64,000 bases of DNA. Source: Platanthera guangdongensis (Eukaryota > Streptophyta > Magnoliopsida > Asparagales > Orchidaceae). The stretch's first letter is position 1. Each line of letters starts with the position of its first letter. The DNA is taken from positions 63,741,885-63,805,884 of the forward strand of contig CM077161.1 in the NCBI GenBank assembly GCA_039583875.1, written 5' to 3'. The position numbers and the translations under genes are program-made. Positions 21,511-33,213 of this stretch are shown here, piece after piece. The notes below the pieces were generated by a model. The model was given only the letters and a program-made list of their open reading frames with translations. It did no database searches and was not told the DNA's origin.

Positions 21511-21518
21511 TATAAATA
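21511..21518 (+). promoter_or_regulatory. TATA box of antisense gene 1 in element C
   Basis: TATAAATA, in CGCTATAAATATCGC, lies 92 bases upstream of the ATG at 21603. It is on the strand opposite to gag-pol, outside the LTR. Antisense gene 2 has the same arrangement. Confidence 0.65.
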
Positions 21519-21602
21519 TCGCTGGAGGGTCTGGATCTGCTGAGAATCTCGATCGACACGGGGCGCTATTCACCACTTGCGGTCTCAACTTTCCAGTCCG
21601 GC

Positions 21603-23572
21603 ATGGCAAGACTTGGAGCTTTCCTATCTAGCGTTACTGCAAAAGGCGACCTAGAGCATACAACGCCTATGAAGACCAAAAAGATTGTAAAGAGGTCGAC
21701 AGGAAAAGATCCTGTCCGCTCCATAGGAGAGAGTTCCCAGAGCCAGAAGCCTGCGGAGAAAGCAGTCCGCCACGTCGATGTTTCTGCTTGCAAGGATGTT
21801 GTAGTCGCCGAACCATTGAGGAGCGAGAAGATGGCAACCTTGTCGGACTCCGCCCCTTCTCAGAAAACCGCGACCTCAGCGGACACTGTTGGCGAACACA
21901 TTGAGGCCGACATATCTTCTCCTGCCCAGGTACCAATCGTTGACTTGGACGAAGAAGACCGGCAGACTGAGGTAGAGGATGACGCGCCCTCAAAGGCATT
22001 GTCTGCTGTGAATCCTGAACCTGTCCGCGCTGACCAGCCCGATTTAGGGGGGTCCGCCGCGGATGCTGCTGAGAAGACCGCCAAGAAGAAGAAGAGGAAG
22101 AGAGACGGAGCGACTGTCGCCGAGTGGGTTGAGAAGAAGCTCCGCGCAATGAAGGAGAAGAACGTCTCCAAGCGGACTGGGGAAGCGGACTTACAACACA
22201 GGCCGCGCGACAAAGAAGTTCCAGACGGCGATCTGGTTACTCCGGAGGCCCAAATTCGGGGAGACAACTCCCTTTCAACTGTCAGTCTTTCCACGGATGA
22301 GATATTTGATTCCATAGATGTCGATCAACTTGACTTAATCCAGGACACCTTGCTGGTTGTGCTGCAGCAGAATGAGGCGGAGACTACTGGAGATAAGGGT
22401 GACGAACTCCCTTCCTTGTCCGCCGCAGAGGAAGAGGAGAGGGAGAGGCTGAAGGAGAAGATAGAGGAGCAGAAGAAGCAAATCGTTGCTCATGTTGCTG
22501 CGGTCGGGGCAGCCTCGCAGCAGGCCGCGGCGGACAAAGCCGCTGAGGATCTGCGGATTGCTGCGGAGCTGATGCGGTCAGGTAAACTTCAGCTGGCGCC
22601 CAAATATTTTCAGCGCAAGTGGCTTTACAGGTCGCCGCCGCGGAAATCGAAGCCAGTCAAGATTATCACGGAGACGGATGATATTGTAGTGTCGACGAGC
22701 TCTGCTGCTGAGAAAAGGGCTAAGGTCCACCCGAATGGAAAAAGCGGTTAAGCGCCTTTGACCCGGAGCGGGCAAGGCGGCTGATCATCTTCGATAGCCG
22801 GAAACTCGCTGCCGCTATATCTAAAAGTGATCTTTTATCCTTTCTTTTAGTCCGCCGCGAACTGCCTTTGAACGCGAAGTTGACTTCATTTGTTGCAGGT
22901 AGAAAGTAGCTGCCGGGCTCCATCGAGAGTGGCGAGATCGTGGTCACACCCAACACTGGTGCCGACGCGGTCTCACACGTGGAGTCCGCGGAAGATGAGC
23001 CGCCCAGCCTGAGCACGATAAAGGAGTTAGAGAAGAAGTTTGAAGCTGAAATGCAATGTGTCAAAGCAGAGTTAGAGAAAGCGGCGGAGCGCGAGAGGGC
23101 GTCCGCGGCGCGCGAGAAAGCGTCCGCGGAACGCGAGAAGGCCCTCAAAGACCAGGTTGCCAGCATCTCGCGGGCGCTGGAGAGGTCTGAAAGGGAAAAG
23201 AAGAGGCTCGCGGATGACGTCCGATACTACAGAGGCAAGCACTTGGCGTCGGCTCGTGAAGGAAAGGAGAAGCGGACTGCTGAAGTCGCTGAGCAGAGGC
23301 CGCGGGCGTCAGATCGCATTCCTCCTGAGATCGCGGCACCGTCAGGCGGCGTCCCGCACGCTGCGGATGAGGAGCCGAGGCCAGCAGCGGAGCCAATGGT
23401 GCCTCTCAGCCGGGTAGACCGGGAAGCCGCCCACATGCATCGGACCATCAATGTCATCCACCACCACCTCTGCCGTGTGTATAGTGAAATTCTTCAGATA
23501 AGCGATCAGGCGGGTCATCTATGCAGAGACAGGGCAGAAAGGCCGGCGCGGACTGACAACAGGGACCGCTAA
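21603..23572 (+). pseudogene. Element C antisense gene 1 (charged, coiled-coil nuclear-type protein)
   Basis: Exon 1 begins at ATG 21603 and is open for 382 codons. It is acidic and Ser/Ala-rich, with VPIVDLDEED at residues 110-119 (SUMO-interaction-like), a basic KKKKRKR at 161-167 (nuclear-localisation-like) and a coiled-coil-like stretch at about 280-310. One base seems to be lost near 22725, after which the frame ending at 22751 is abandoned and a sibling frame carries on to a donor at 22827. Exon 2 (22899-23572) has a TAG at 22907-22909, then a long Glu/Arg/Lys coiled coil, and ends NRDR-TAA. Extra antisense ORFs are known in Tat elements; the function of this one is unknown. Confidence 0.65.
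22827..22898 (+). other. Probable intron of antisense gene 1
   Basis: 72 bases, GTGATC ... TTTGTTGCAG. It contains TCCGCCGCGA 48-57 bases before its 3' end. Two introns of antisense gene 2 have the same decamer and nearly the same length. The coding frames on both sides match after removal, apart from the TAG at 22907. Confidence 0.55.
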
Positions 23573-24031
23573 GTCCGCAATGCCTTGAACTTTTATCTGA
23601 TTAATTGTATATTGTTTGTATGATTGCTCCAAAATAATGCTGTACTGTGAACTGAATTCTATTTGATCTGTGCGGACTCAGATTATATATCCGCTATTCA
23701 TGTAGTTTAATCCTTGTGACGTGGCGATTTGTGCGAATTTATGCTGTCTGCTTCTCGTTATTTAACCTGCAGGTGGGAAAATACGCGACCTGGGCGGATA
23801 GGAAACTGCACCGGCCACAACTTGGTTCTGAATTTCCCTTGGAATGTTAATTTGCCTTTGTATCCGCGTTATTTGTTTGGCTGCTTTTTTAATTCTTTGC
23901 GGACTGTGCAGATTGAATATGCGACCTTCGCGGACTAGCCAAAAAGCTGTCAGAATCTTTATCTATAAATACTGCCTTCTGCTTTCTCTATGTAGGAAAT
24001 TACAAGTAAACGGAATCCTGCGGCCTGCAAC
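23573..24031 (+). other. Spacer between the antisense genes of element C
   Basis: AT-rich 3'-UTR-like sequence follows the gene 1 stop (TGTATATTGTTTGTA near 23607). GC-richer promoter-like sequence with GCGGACT words comes next, with the TATA box of gene 2 at 23964. No coding potential is evident. Confidence 0.5.
23964..23970 (+). promoter_or_regulatory. TATA box of antisense gene 2 in element C
   Basis: TATAAAT, in ATCTATAAATACTG, lies 68 bases upstream of the ATG at 24032. Spacing and motif parallel those of gene 1. Confidence 0.65.
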
Positions 24032-24707
24032 ATGGTGTCCGCGCGCACTGATGCTGCAGTCGCCTTCCATTCTGCCGACCACCGAAAATGTACTTTGATA
24101 GAGGCTGATCTGGCTGCCTTCGTTGAAAAGAAGATGGCGGACTCAAACATACTTGTCCGCCTACCCGCCCATCAGGAAAGGTTGAATTTTTCGACGGCGA
24201 CCCAGATCGCCATTCCCGTTGATCATTTCGACAGCGGATTCAGGTTCCCGCTCCTATGGGAGCTTGCTGCAATCTTTGAGCACTATGGGATGGTCCCAGG
24301 CCAGCTCGCGCCGAATACCCTTGCCGCGATCTGCAGCTACATCTCTTATCTGCGATCTGAAAAGATTGCTTTCTCAATGAACATCTTCCGCAAAATATTC
24401 TCCGTCCGCTCCATAACTGCCTCCGGAGGTCGCCCCTACAAGGGAGTAATCTACTTCTACTGCAGGGGGATGAAGGTGGTGGGTCTTCCAAACAAGATCC
24501 ACAACTGGACCTCAAGGTTCCTAATTTTTGAGGGCGACCTTGGGTTCGCGCACACGTATCCGCAGGTGCGCGCGGACTCCGTCTTTAAAAATGTGCAGTT
24601 GGACGACCTGAAGTCCGCAATAGTCGAATTCTTAGCGAACGCCAGGCTTGATATCGAATACTACCTTCCGCTGCTGGCAAACTTGGCGGATGTTATGCCT
24701 GAGGACA

Positions 24708-24779
24708 GTAAGTAGTTTAGCGGACTCAGCTTTTGTATCCGCCGCGACCATGCTGTTAACCCTGGTTCTCTTTTTGCAG
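24708..24779 (+). other. Intron 1 of antisense gene 2
   Basis: 72 bases with consensus ends GTAAGT and CTCTTTTTGCAG. Removing it keeps the frame and skips the TAG two codons into the intron. It contains TCCGCCGCGA. Confidence 0.85.
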
Positions 24780-25300
24780 CGACCTTGGCGGTGCCCGCCA
24801 ACTTGCCGCAGACACCCAGCGTCTTCACTCCTACTCAAAGGGAGAAGAAGGAAGCAGTCGCCAGAAAGAGGAAGGAGGAAGGGGATCCCGCAGCGGACTA
24901 CTCTTCCTCAGAAAGTTTCTCCATGACCGGCTTCGGTATCAGCCAGAGGGACCTTAGGGGGAACCCTATGGTCCACTGGCACAGCAAGAAAAAGCATGTC
25001 CGCCTATCCACCGTGCTTCCCTCGTGGAGGAGTCCGCGAATAACACGCCACGCTCATATTGCGCTCTCCACTCTTTACGGAAAGCGCAACTTGAGCGACC
25101 TCAAGAAGGTGTCCGCCGCCGACCTCCCTCTGCTGGCTTCCCAGGCTTCTGCGAATAGCGCGGTGACAAATCATTATGTTGCCACTCTGGCCAGAGACCT
25201 GTTGAGGCAGAATGAACAGCTTCAGAAGGATAACAAGGTGCTAAAGGAAAGGAACGCGCGGATGGGAGAAAGGAATGCTCGGCAAAGAGAGGAGCTGGCG

Positions 25301-25376
25301 GTGAGTTGCATTTGCCGCGGTCTAGATTTTTTATCCGCCGCGATCTGTCTGATGTTTGTAATTTTATCTTTCGCAG
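25301..25376 (+). other. Intron 2 of antisense gene 2
   Basis: 76 bases with ends GTGAGT and ATCTTTCGCAG. Removal joins two frames that differ by one base. It contains TATCCGCCGCGATCTG, close to intron 1's TATCCGCCGCGACCATG. Confidence 0.85.
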
Positions 25377-25886
25377 GTCGCCTACGACTTGGAGAACAAT
25401 AAATTCCAGGCCGCCACGCTCCCTTTTGTGATGGAGACTGTTGAGGTTGCTGTGGAGCGACTTGCCCGCGACGGCCTCATGAAGGAAGGAGTGGAGGGCG
25501 TCCCTTTTCTAGAGATCTTCCCGGAGCTGGCCCCTCAGGTCGCAGCGATGGAGAGAGTTAGAAAAGTAAAGGATGTCATCGAGGAAGGCGAAGATGAGGA
25601 TGAAGACGACGAAGAAGAAGAAGAGAAATAAGACGGAGGCTCGCAGGGCGAAGAGCAAGGTGTCAGGGAAAATGCGGACGATGCTGCATCGAGCCGACAA
25701 GGAGAGGAGCTGTCCGTCGAGTCCGACACTTCTGCGTCTTCCTCTGCTGCTGGGAGCTCGCATAGCGGGTCCGCCACTAGTACAGGATCAGGTAGCAGCG
25801 GGAGCAGCTCGGGGGGCTATTCTCCAGAATTCGACATTATCGGTGACAGCCCTGCACCTCCTGAGAAGAGACAGCGGACCGATTGA

Positions 25887-26367
25887 TCAGTGCATATGTA
25901 TATTTTGTAATCTTATTTTTTGTAAAAAGTGGCGGACGCAAGATTGCAGTCCGCCGAACATATTGAATGATGTAAATTTTTTGATGAAATAGAAAGGATA
26001 TTTTTTGGCATGTGTGCTTTCTGCAATGCTCTTTTTTCTCCACGCTCACCGCACCGATACTTAGCAGTCCGCACAACACGTTTGATAATCCTGAGCCTTT
26101 GCTGATTAGAGAATTATTGTTCCACTTTGGACCAAGAAACTGTCAGGCGGACTCTGTCGAGTTTCACTTGCAGTCCGCATGATACATACATTATTTATAG
26201 TGAATCTTGTCGATTAAAGAATTAGACATCAACTCATTCAGTATCCGCCTCAGAGAACAGCCAGCTGATAATAATGCCAGGGGTACTTGAGTTATAGTTG
26301 TAGTCCGCAAGCCAGACCGCACATAATTTAAAAGCACATTGATATTTAACTTATCAAATAATGCGAG
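25887..26367 (-). other. Element C 3' region, AT-rich part
   Basis: Poly(A)-like TGTATATTTTGTAATC near 25900 would serve antisense gene 2. The rest is AT-rich with scattered GCGGACT and AGTCCGC words. No coding sequence is evident. Confidence 0.5.
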
Positions 26368-27210
26368 AATCATTCTGCGGACTGAGCGGATACAGAAAAC
26401 CAATCCGCTCATAATTGAAGTGATCAAACTTATATAACATGAAAATCATTCTGCGAACTGAGCGGATATAGAAGACCAATCCGCTTATAACAGGAATATA
26501 AACTTGAATATGTACCCTGCGGACTGAGCGGATACAGAAAACCAATCCGCTCATAATAGAAGTGATCTATAGCTTGCGACCAGGTGGGCAGGTGAGCCTG
26601 AGCGGCATACTTTCCTCACCGGGCTACAAGCTATAAGATCAACCCAAATCGGCGGAGTGACCGGATAGAGAAACTCAGTCCGCTAAAGATAACCAGCTTG
26701 CAATCCTAAGGAAACTTCCAAACTGTGGATAACGAATCCAGTCCGCCAAAGATAGAAATGATCTATAGCTTGCGACCAGGCGGGCAGGTGAGCCGGAGCG
26801 GCATACTTTCCTCACCGGGCTACAAGCTATAAGACCAACCCAAATAGGCGGACTCTGCGGACAGAGAAAACCAGTCCGCTAAAATAGAAATGACCTATAA
26901 CTCGCGACCAGGTGGGCAGGTGAGCCTGAGCGACATACTTTCCTCACCGGGCTACAAGCTATAAGATCAACCCAAATAGGCGGACTGAGCGGACGCAGAA
27001 GACCAGTCCGCAGATAATTCCCTGCGAAGAGCAAGATGCTCATTTGGCGGAACGGTTCCCTACCCTCTTGCCTGGAGTACAGTCTAAGCTGTGGGTCTCC
27101 TACAGGCACTGCTTGAGGGTACCATGGAGTGTTCGAGAGTTACAAGCTAAGATGACCCGCGGGCAGGTGAGCCGGAATGGCATACTTTCCTCATGTGATC
27201 ATCGAAGTTG
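26368..27210 (-). repeat. Tandem and hairpin repeats in the 3' region of element C
   Basis: Two repeat types are interleaved. One is a roughly 80-90-base unit reading CTGCGGACTGAGCGGATA then AACCAATCCGCT, at about 26375-26550. The other is a 65-75-base hairpin unit at 26568-26635, 26764-26831 and 26893-26965, with a diverged copy near 27145-27200. In the first two, TATAGCTTG pairs with CAAGCTATA, and inside them GGTGAG pairs with CTCACC. Tandem repeats downstream of pol are known in Tat elements and can seed satellites. Confidence 0.85.
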
Positions 27211-27699
27211 TAACAATATCCCTAAAGCGGCATGGTAGAGCTTTACACCCACCTCGCCCTCCATAATGCAAAGGTGGGGTCAGGTACCTGCCGGGATCCG
27301 AAGTCCAGAATCCAACCGCGCTAGAGCCTGCAAGCTCCCACTACACGGTGCGAAATCTCCTCGCAACACGTGGTCTTCGTGGTGTTACGCTAATGACAAC
27401 GGCTCTAGGGGAGGTCTAGATGAACTCGGCGATGTCTCCTGGTGTCAGGGAACCGTTACAGGTCTTTGGGAGAGAGAGAAAACATTAGAAAAAGGTGTTA
27501 GTATGGATTCTTTGATTAAGAAAATGCATTTGCAAAGAAAGCATAAGAAAGAAAAAGGGAGTTCGGGTGTAGAACCGTTTTTGAAATCTCTCTTAGCGCC
27601 TTATCTGTTATGATTACAACAAAACACTCGAAGAAGTGTTAGCAAGCAGTTTCTATTCATAACAATTTTTGAAGAGAATACACAAAGTAGAAGGAGGTT
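27211..27699 (-). other. Element C 3' region next to pol, unassigned
   Basis: Nothing recognisable. It is moderately GC-rich, then purine-rich near 27470-27560, with no family-like coding frame on either strand. Confidence 0.5.
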
Positions 27700-30683
27700 T
27701 TAAGAATAGAACCGCTTGAGGTCATCCCCACTCCACGTGTGTGGTATATCCTCTCCTTCGTATGTCTGCAAGCGATAAGCGCCGCTTTTTAATGCTTCTT
27801 TGACGACAAAAGGGCCGGCCCAATTTGGATTAAGCTTTCCAACTGAACCAGCTCTTGCAGCAGCATCGACCTTCTTTAGAACTAGATCTCCCACTTGGAA
27901 GTGTTTGATCCTTATATTCTGATCGAAGTAACGGGCCATCCTCCTTTTAACCTCTTCCTGCCTTATGGCTGCTTGATCTCTGACCTCCTCGATGTGTTCC
28001 AAGCTGAACCTCATCTCCTCATTATTCAACTCAGCCCAATCATCAACACCTTCTCTTGCAAGCAGCACTCTGGGTGACGGGACTTCAAACTCAATCGAGA
28101 TGAGTGCCTCTGAGCCATGAGAGAGTTTGAAAGGAGTCTCCCCGGTTGCAGATGATGGCGTTATCCTAAGGGACCAGAGGACTGATGGAAGCTAATCAGC
28201 CCAACTGCCCTTGAGACTCTGCACTTTCTTCTTGAGCAAGTTGAGGATCTGCTTGTTGGCAGCTTCCACCTGGCCATTGCTTCTGGGATGATGAACTGAT
28301 GCAAAACGCAGCTCTGTTCCGATCTGCCTGCAAAAATCTATCATCTCTGAGTTGTTGAACTGTGGCCCATTGTCAGTGATTATTGCCATTGGTATCCCGT
28401 GCCGGCATACAATTTCTCCCCAAATGAAGTTCTTGACGATCTGAGTCGTTGTCTTAGCCAATGCCTTGGCTTCGATCCACTTGCTGAAGTAGTCGATCAT
28501 TACGATGATAAAACGCCGTTGCCCGCTTGCCAAGGGAAAAGGACCAATGAGATCCATTCCCCAAACCGCAAAGGGCCAAGGAGTTGCAATCGACCTGAGG
28601 GACTGAGCTGCTTGGTGCTGAAGCGGAGCAAACTTCTGGCATTGAACACACTTTCTGGCGCAGATCTCTGAGTCTTTCTTCATTGTGGGCCAGAAATACC
28701 CTTGCCGCAGGACTCGTCTTTCAAGAGTTCTTGCTCCAGAGTGACTTCCACACTCTCCTGAATGAACTTCTTGCAAAATGGTGTGAGCTTCTTCTTCTGA
28801 AACACATCGGGCCATGGTTGAGAGGAAGGTCTTTCTATAAAGGATTCCCGCCACTAGAAAGTAGTGAGCTGCTTTTATTCTGAACTTCTTCTTGTCTCTA
28901 ACTGTATGATGATAATTTCCTGTTGACAGATATAGGATGAATGGGTCCATCCAAGAGGCGCGTTGATCTACTTGCATCAAATCTCCTTCCACCACTGCCG
29001 GGCGGAAGAGCTCGGAAGTTGTGCCTCCTGAAGGCATCCCATGCTTAGAGAGAAAATCGGCCTCCTCATTCTCTGTTCTGGGGATATGTTCGATAGTGAA
29101 GCTTTTAAACCTGCCGATCTCTGTTTTCACAAGAGCTAGATATTTTTTCAAGGCTGGCTCCCTTGCTTCGAAGTTGCCGAGGACTTGCGACGCCATTACC
29201 AGAGAATCAGTTTTGATGTGAACATGATCGATCCCTAATTCCCTTGCGAGCCTCAAGCCTGCTAGCAGAGATTCATATTCGACCTGGTTATTTGTTACTG
29301 GAAAGTAAAACTTGATGGCCTGCTCCAACTTGACTCCGTTTGGATTGATGAGAACCACTCCTGCTCCAGAAGAACTTCTGCCTGAGGCACCATCAACATA
29401 GATGGTCCAAGCCAAAGGTGACCTTTCTGTCTGATCAGAACTGGACTCTGGCATGTCAATCAGAAAGTCTGCTAGGACTTGAGTTTTGATGGCTGTCTTG
29501 GGCACATAAGAAATTTCAAACTCACTTAGCTCTATTGCCCACTTAGCTAGTCTGCCGGAATGCTCGGGCTTTTCCAACACACCCTTCAAAGGTTGATCGG
29601 TGATGACTTGAATTGAATGTGCTTGGAAGTATGGGCGAAGCCTGCGAGCTGACATGACCAGTGCCAAGGCTAACTTCTCCAGGATCGGATACCGCGTCTC
29701 TGCACTCTTCAGAATATGGCTGACATAGTAGATTGGGAATTGCTTTCTGCCTTCTTCCCGAAGAAGAACGGAGCTGACGGCCTCAGGGCCAACACCTAGG
29801 TACAAGAAAAGAACCTCTCCTGGCCGGGGGCTCTGAAGCAGAGGCGATGAGGTAAGCTGCATCTTTAACTGTTCAAAAGCCTGGGAGCACTATTCCGTCC
29901 ACTCAAACTTGGACGCACGGCGGAGGGTCTTAAAAAAGGGGGCACTCCTATCTCCAACCCGAGAAAGAAATCTTGCAAGACCTGCTAGCCTTCCCCCTAA
30001 CTGCTGAACTTCCTTCGGTGAACGAGGGGTAGGCATTTCAAGAATAGCTTTCACCTTGTCAGGATTGGGGGCAAGTCCCTCCGGAGTAAGGAGATGACCA
30101 AGAAACTTCCCCTTACTCGCTCCAAAAGTACACTTCAAAGGATTGAGTTTCTTCTTGTATCTACGCAGAGTAGCGAACGTCTCTGCTAGATCTAGCAAGT
30201 GCAGCGAAAACGATTTACTCTTAATCAAGAGATCGTCTACATACACTTCTAGGTTCTTCCTTTTTGATGGTTAAACACACGGTCCATCATCCGTTGATAG
30301 GTCACGCCAGCATTCTTAAGCCCAAAGGGCATGACAAGATAGCAATAACATCCATCGTTAGTTATGAACGACGTGTGAGGAACGTCGGGCTTATGCATTC
30401 TTATCTGGTGATAACCAGAAAACGCATCTAAAAAACTCATGTAAGAGTATCCTACCACGGAATCAACTAAAGAATCTATCCGAGGTAGTGGGTAGCAATC
30501 TTTAGGACATGCTTTATTAAGTTTTGTAAAGTCTACACACATTCGCCATTTTCCCCCTAGTTTTTTAACCATTACAACATTTGAAATCCAGGTGGGATAT
30601 TGCACTTCTTTAATAAAATTCGCCTTGAGGAGTTTCGCAACCTCCTCCCTTATTGGTTCTGCAAGCTTTGTTGCCACGTCCCT
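27700..30683 (-). pseudogene. pol: Element C pol: RT, RNase H, second RNase H, integrase
   Basis: Reading right to left. RT runs from about 30677, with YVDDLL at about 30246. The first RNase H is at about 29870-29480. A second, archaeal-type RNase H starts WTIYVDGASG near 29430. Integrase has an HHCC zinc region (about 28750-28620), WGMDLIGPFP, ITDNGPQF and a Glu in NGQVEAANK, so its catalytic triad appears present, and a tail ends at 27700. Breaks: a one-base loss just before YVDD (stop at 30249-30251), TAG at 29890-29892 and TAG at 28192-28194. The frame is otherwise continuous. The double RNase H is a known Tat feature. Confidence 0.95.
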
Positions 30684-33179
30684 CTACTTTTGTTGGATGG
30701 GCTTGCAGCTGGGATCAACATTCAGATGGTGGCAAGCTACATCAGGATCCACCCCCGGCATGTCTTCTGCTGACCAGGCAAAGACATCCAGGTTCTTTAG
30801 CAGGCAGGAAATCAACTCAGCATTTTGATCTTCAGGTAGCTCCGAGTTGATGGAGAGTTTCCTCTCCTCCCCTTCAGCAATGGGGACTCCTTGCGTCACC
30901 TGGGCAGGTTCCAGGTGAGCACCTTCATCAGCAGCAACTTTCGAACTGGAAGAGGCTTCTGTAGCTTCTGCTGGAGCAAGGGAAGCTTCAACCATGTTGA
31001 CAGTGCGGACGTAGCACTCCCTTGCTCTCCTTGGGTCGCTCCTGACCCGGCACATCCTCCCATCGGCAAAGAACTTGATGGAGAGGTGATAAGTGGAAAT
31101 CACTGCTTGGTACTTGTTCAGCAGGGGCCTGCCGAAGATGGCATGGTAGCTGCTGGGGGCGTCGACCACTATGAACTGTATCTGCTTTGTTGCCCCTCCA
31201 AGCTTCACTGGCAAGGTGACGCTGCCCTCCACCTCTTTCCTCTCTCCTGAGAATCCATAGAGCGGCCCCTCAGTGGAAAGCAGAGGCTTTCCGGTCCTCA
31301 GGGCCTCAAAAGTAGACTTGAAGAGGAGGTTGACTGAACTGCCCGTATCAACAAGAATTCTGTCCACTGTGAAGTCTCCAAGCACAGCCTTGATCACAAC
31401 AGCATCGTCAAATGGATTGGCTGTTTGAGGCAGATCTTCCGGACCAAAAGTGACGACTTCTCTTGGGGGAGCAACGGAAGAAGAGGCCACCTCCGCCTGG
31501 GTGACCATTGAAATTGAAGATTTCTGAGTGGACTCGGTCCCTGCTCCACCATGGATGAAGAAGAGCCGTCCCAGAACTCCCTCATCATCTGCATCAAAGC
31601 ATTCTACTGGGACGTTGATTGGCCCCAGACGGCCTTCGTCCTCCACATCTACACACTCTTGGTAAGCTTCAGCTACCTCTTTGCCCTTCGAGGTGGATGG
31701 CTTCGACGAGGAAGGAGAATCCTTCTTGGTCAGGTCAATCTTGCCCTCGGCAAGCAACTTATCAATCAGCGCACGAAGGGCCTTGTATTCCTCAGTCAGA
31801 TGACCCTTTTCCTTGTGGAACTGGCAGTATTGCGAATTATTCCTCGGCTTCCACAGCTTCTGAGGCTCTTGCCTCTTCTCTTCTGATCTCCTTTGCAGGA
31901 TCTGGATGACTTCGTCAAGGTCCAGATCTGCAGGGTCCTCCATGGGACTTTCATCATACTGGCACGGAGCAGGCAAGGCTGCTTGTTGGATGGGAAGAGC
32001 TTGCAATGGAATGGCGGGAGCGGCGGCCAACGGCAGTCTCTGCTCATGAAACTGTTGATGGCCTTGGAAAGGTTTTTTGTTGCGGAAGTTTCTGCCTCTC
32101 TGAGAAGGAGGCTGGAAGTCTGGACGAGGGGGCCTACCACGAGAGGAAGAAGCGGAGGCATCCCTTCCTTCAGCCTTGGCTGTCAGGGATGAAACATAGG
32201 TCAGATTGGCATTTTGTCATTCTATGAAGCGGTTGACCATGGCGATCAACTCCTGATAGGTCTCAGGAGCCTTGGTCGTTGCTTTAAACTTCAGAGGGCC
32301 TTCTCGGAGGCCATGGATCAAGGCAACTTTATAATAGTCGGGGTTCATATTCCTCACCCCCTGAATTTCTCTTTGAAAGCGATCGACGAATCGTGCCACC
32401 GATTCGTTATCCCTCTGCTTGATCTCAAATAGGGCAGCTGGCCCATTCTTCCTCTTCCTTGAGGTAGAAAACCTCAGCAGTAACTTGCTACGAAGCTCGG
32501 CAAAAGAAGAGATAGTGCCCGAAGGCAGCTCATAGAACCATTCTCTCGCTTGCCCTTCGAGAGTGGTAACCAGCAATTTACACTTAATCGCATCTGAGAG
32601 GCATCTTAAAGCAACTACCCCCTCAAATGCCTGGAGGTGAGAAACTGGATCTGTTGCCCCCGAATAGAACGGGATGCGTGGCTCCCTGAAGTTGCTCGGG
32701 GCCGATTCCCATCGAATTCGGTCAACAAAGGGAGACGGGGTGTCAAACTCTGCAGGATAGAAAGGGCGGACTGGAGCCGAGGAGTCCGCGGGCTCGGCGG
32801 ACTGGCGATCAGCAAAGTGAAGTTGGCGGGCAGGAGTGCCCCTAGCAGTTTCTCTGAAGAACTCTCTGAAAGCAAACTCTTCCTCTTGAGGGCGCAGAGG
32901 AGCTGCGGTCTGAGCAGGGTTCCGAGGAGTTTCTGACGACTGCCGAAGCGGAGTTCGGCGAGCCGGGGTCTGGCAGACTGGCGAGTTCGCTGGGTCCGCT
33001 GCGGCCCGAGGAGCAAGCCGCTGGGCCAAAGCAAGCAGAGCTTGGCTGATTGTGTCAAGACGCTGGTCGGTCTGCCGGCGAGACTGCTCTGCCTCAAGGA
33101 GAGCTTGTTCAATCGCGTCCCAAAGGGAGTCTTCTGAAGAGCTAGAGCGATCTGAAGAGCGGGCTCTGCGGTCTGACAT
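30684..33179 (-). pseudogene. gag: Element C gag and protease
   Basis: ATG at 33179 starts a Gag with an Arg/Ser-rich head and the Tat-type gag domain (about residues 160-320, including LEGQAREWFYEL). TGA at 32217-32219 interrupts it; the same frame resumes and runs to TAG at 30684-30686. The nucleocapsid finger reads CQFHKEKGHLTEEY, where the last Cys of the knuckle is Tyr. The aspartic protease site DTGSS is encoded at 31336-31350. Both stops are single-codon losses within one long frame, so decay is recent. Confidence 0.94.
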
Positions 33180-33213
33180 CTTTCGTCCGCTGATTTCAAA
33201 ACACTACTCGGAT

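Larger units (their letters stand above)
24032..25886 (+). pseudogene. Element C antisense gene 2 (putative gypsy-type transposon domain protein)
   Basis: Three exons: 24032-24707, 24780-25300 and 25377-25886, with frames matching across both introns. Residues about 70-200 resemble the Pfam family called putative gypsy type transposon (Transposase_28): FRFPLLWELAAIFEHYG, then a tryptophan-containing HNWTSRFLIFEGDLGF. A basic linker, a coiled-coil-like stretch, a poly-acidic run and a Ser/Gly-rich tail ending EKRQRTD follow. A TAA at 25629-25631 interrupts the last exon, although the frame beyond it remains coherent for 85 codons. Such genes are known as antisense extras in Tat elements; their role is not established. 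Confidence 0.75.

Noticed and set aside
25509..25777. Minus-strand Ser-rich ORFs opposite the end of antisense gene 2
   Set aside because: They are complements of the poly-acidic and Ser/Gly-rich coding stretch of gene 2, which has matching introns and frame.
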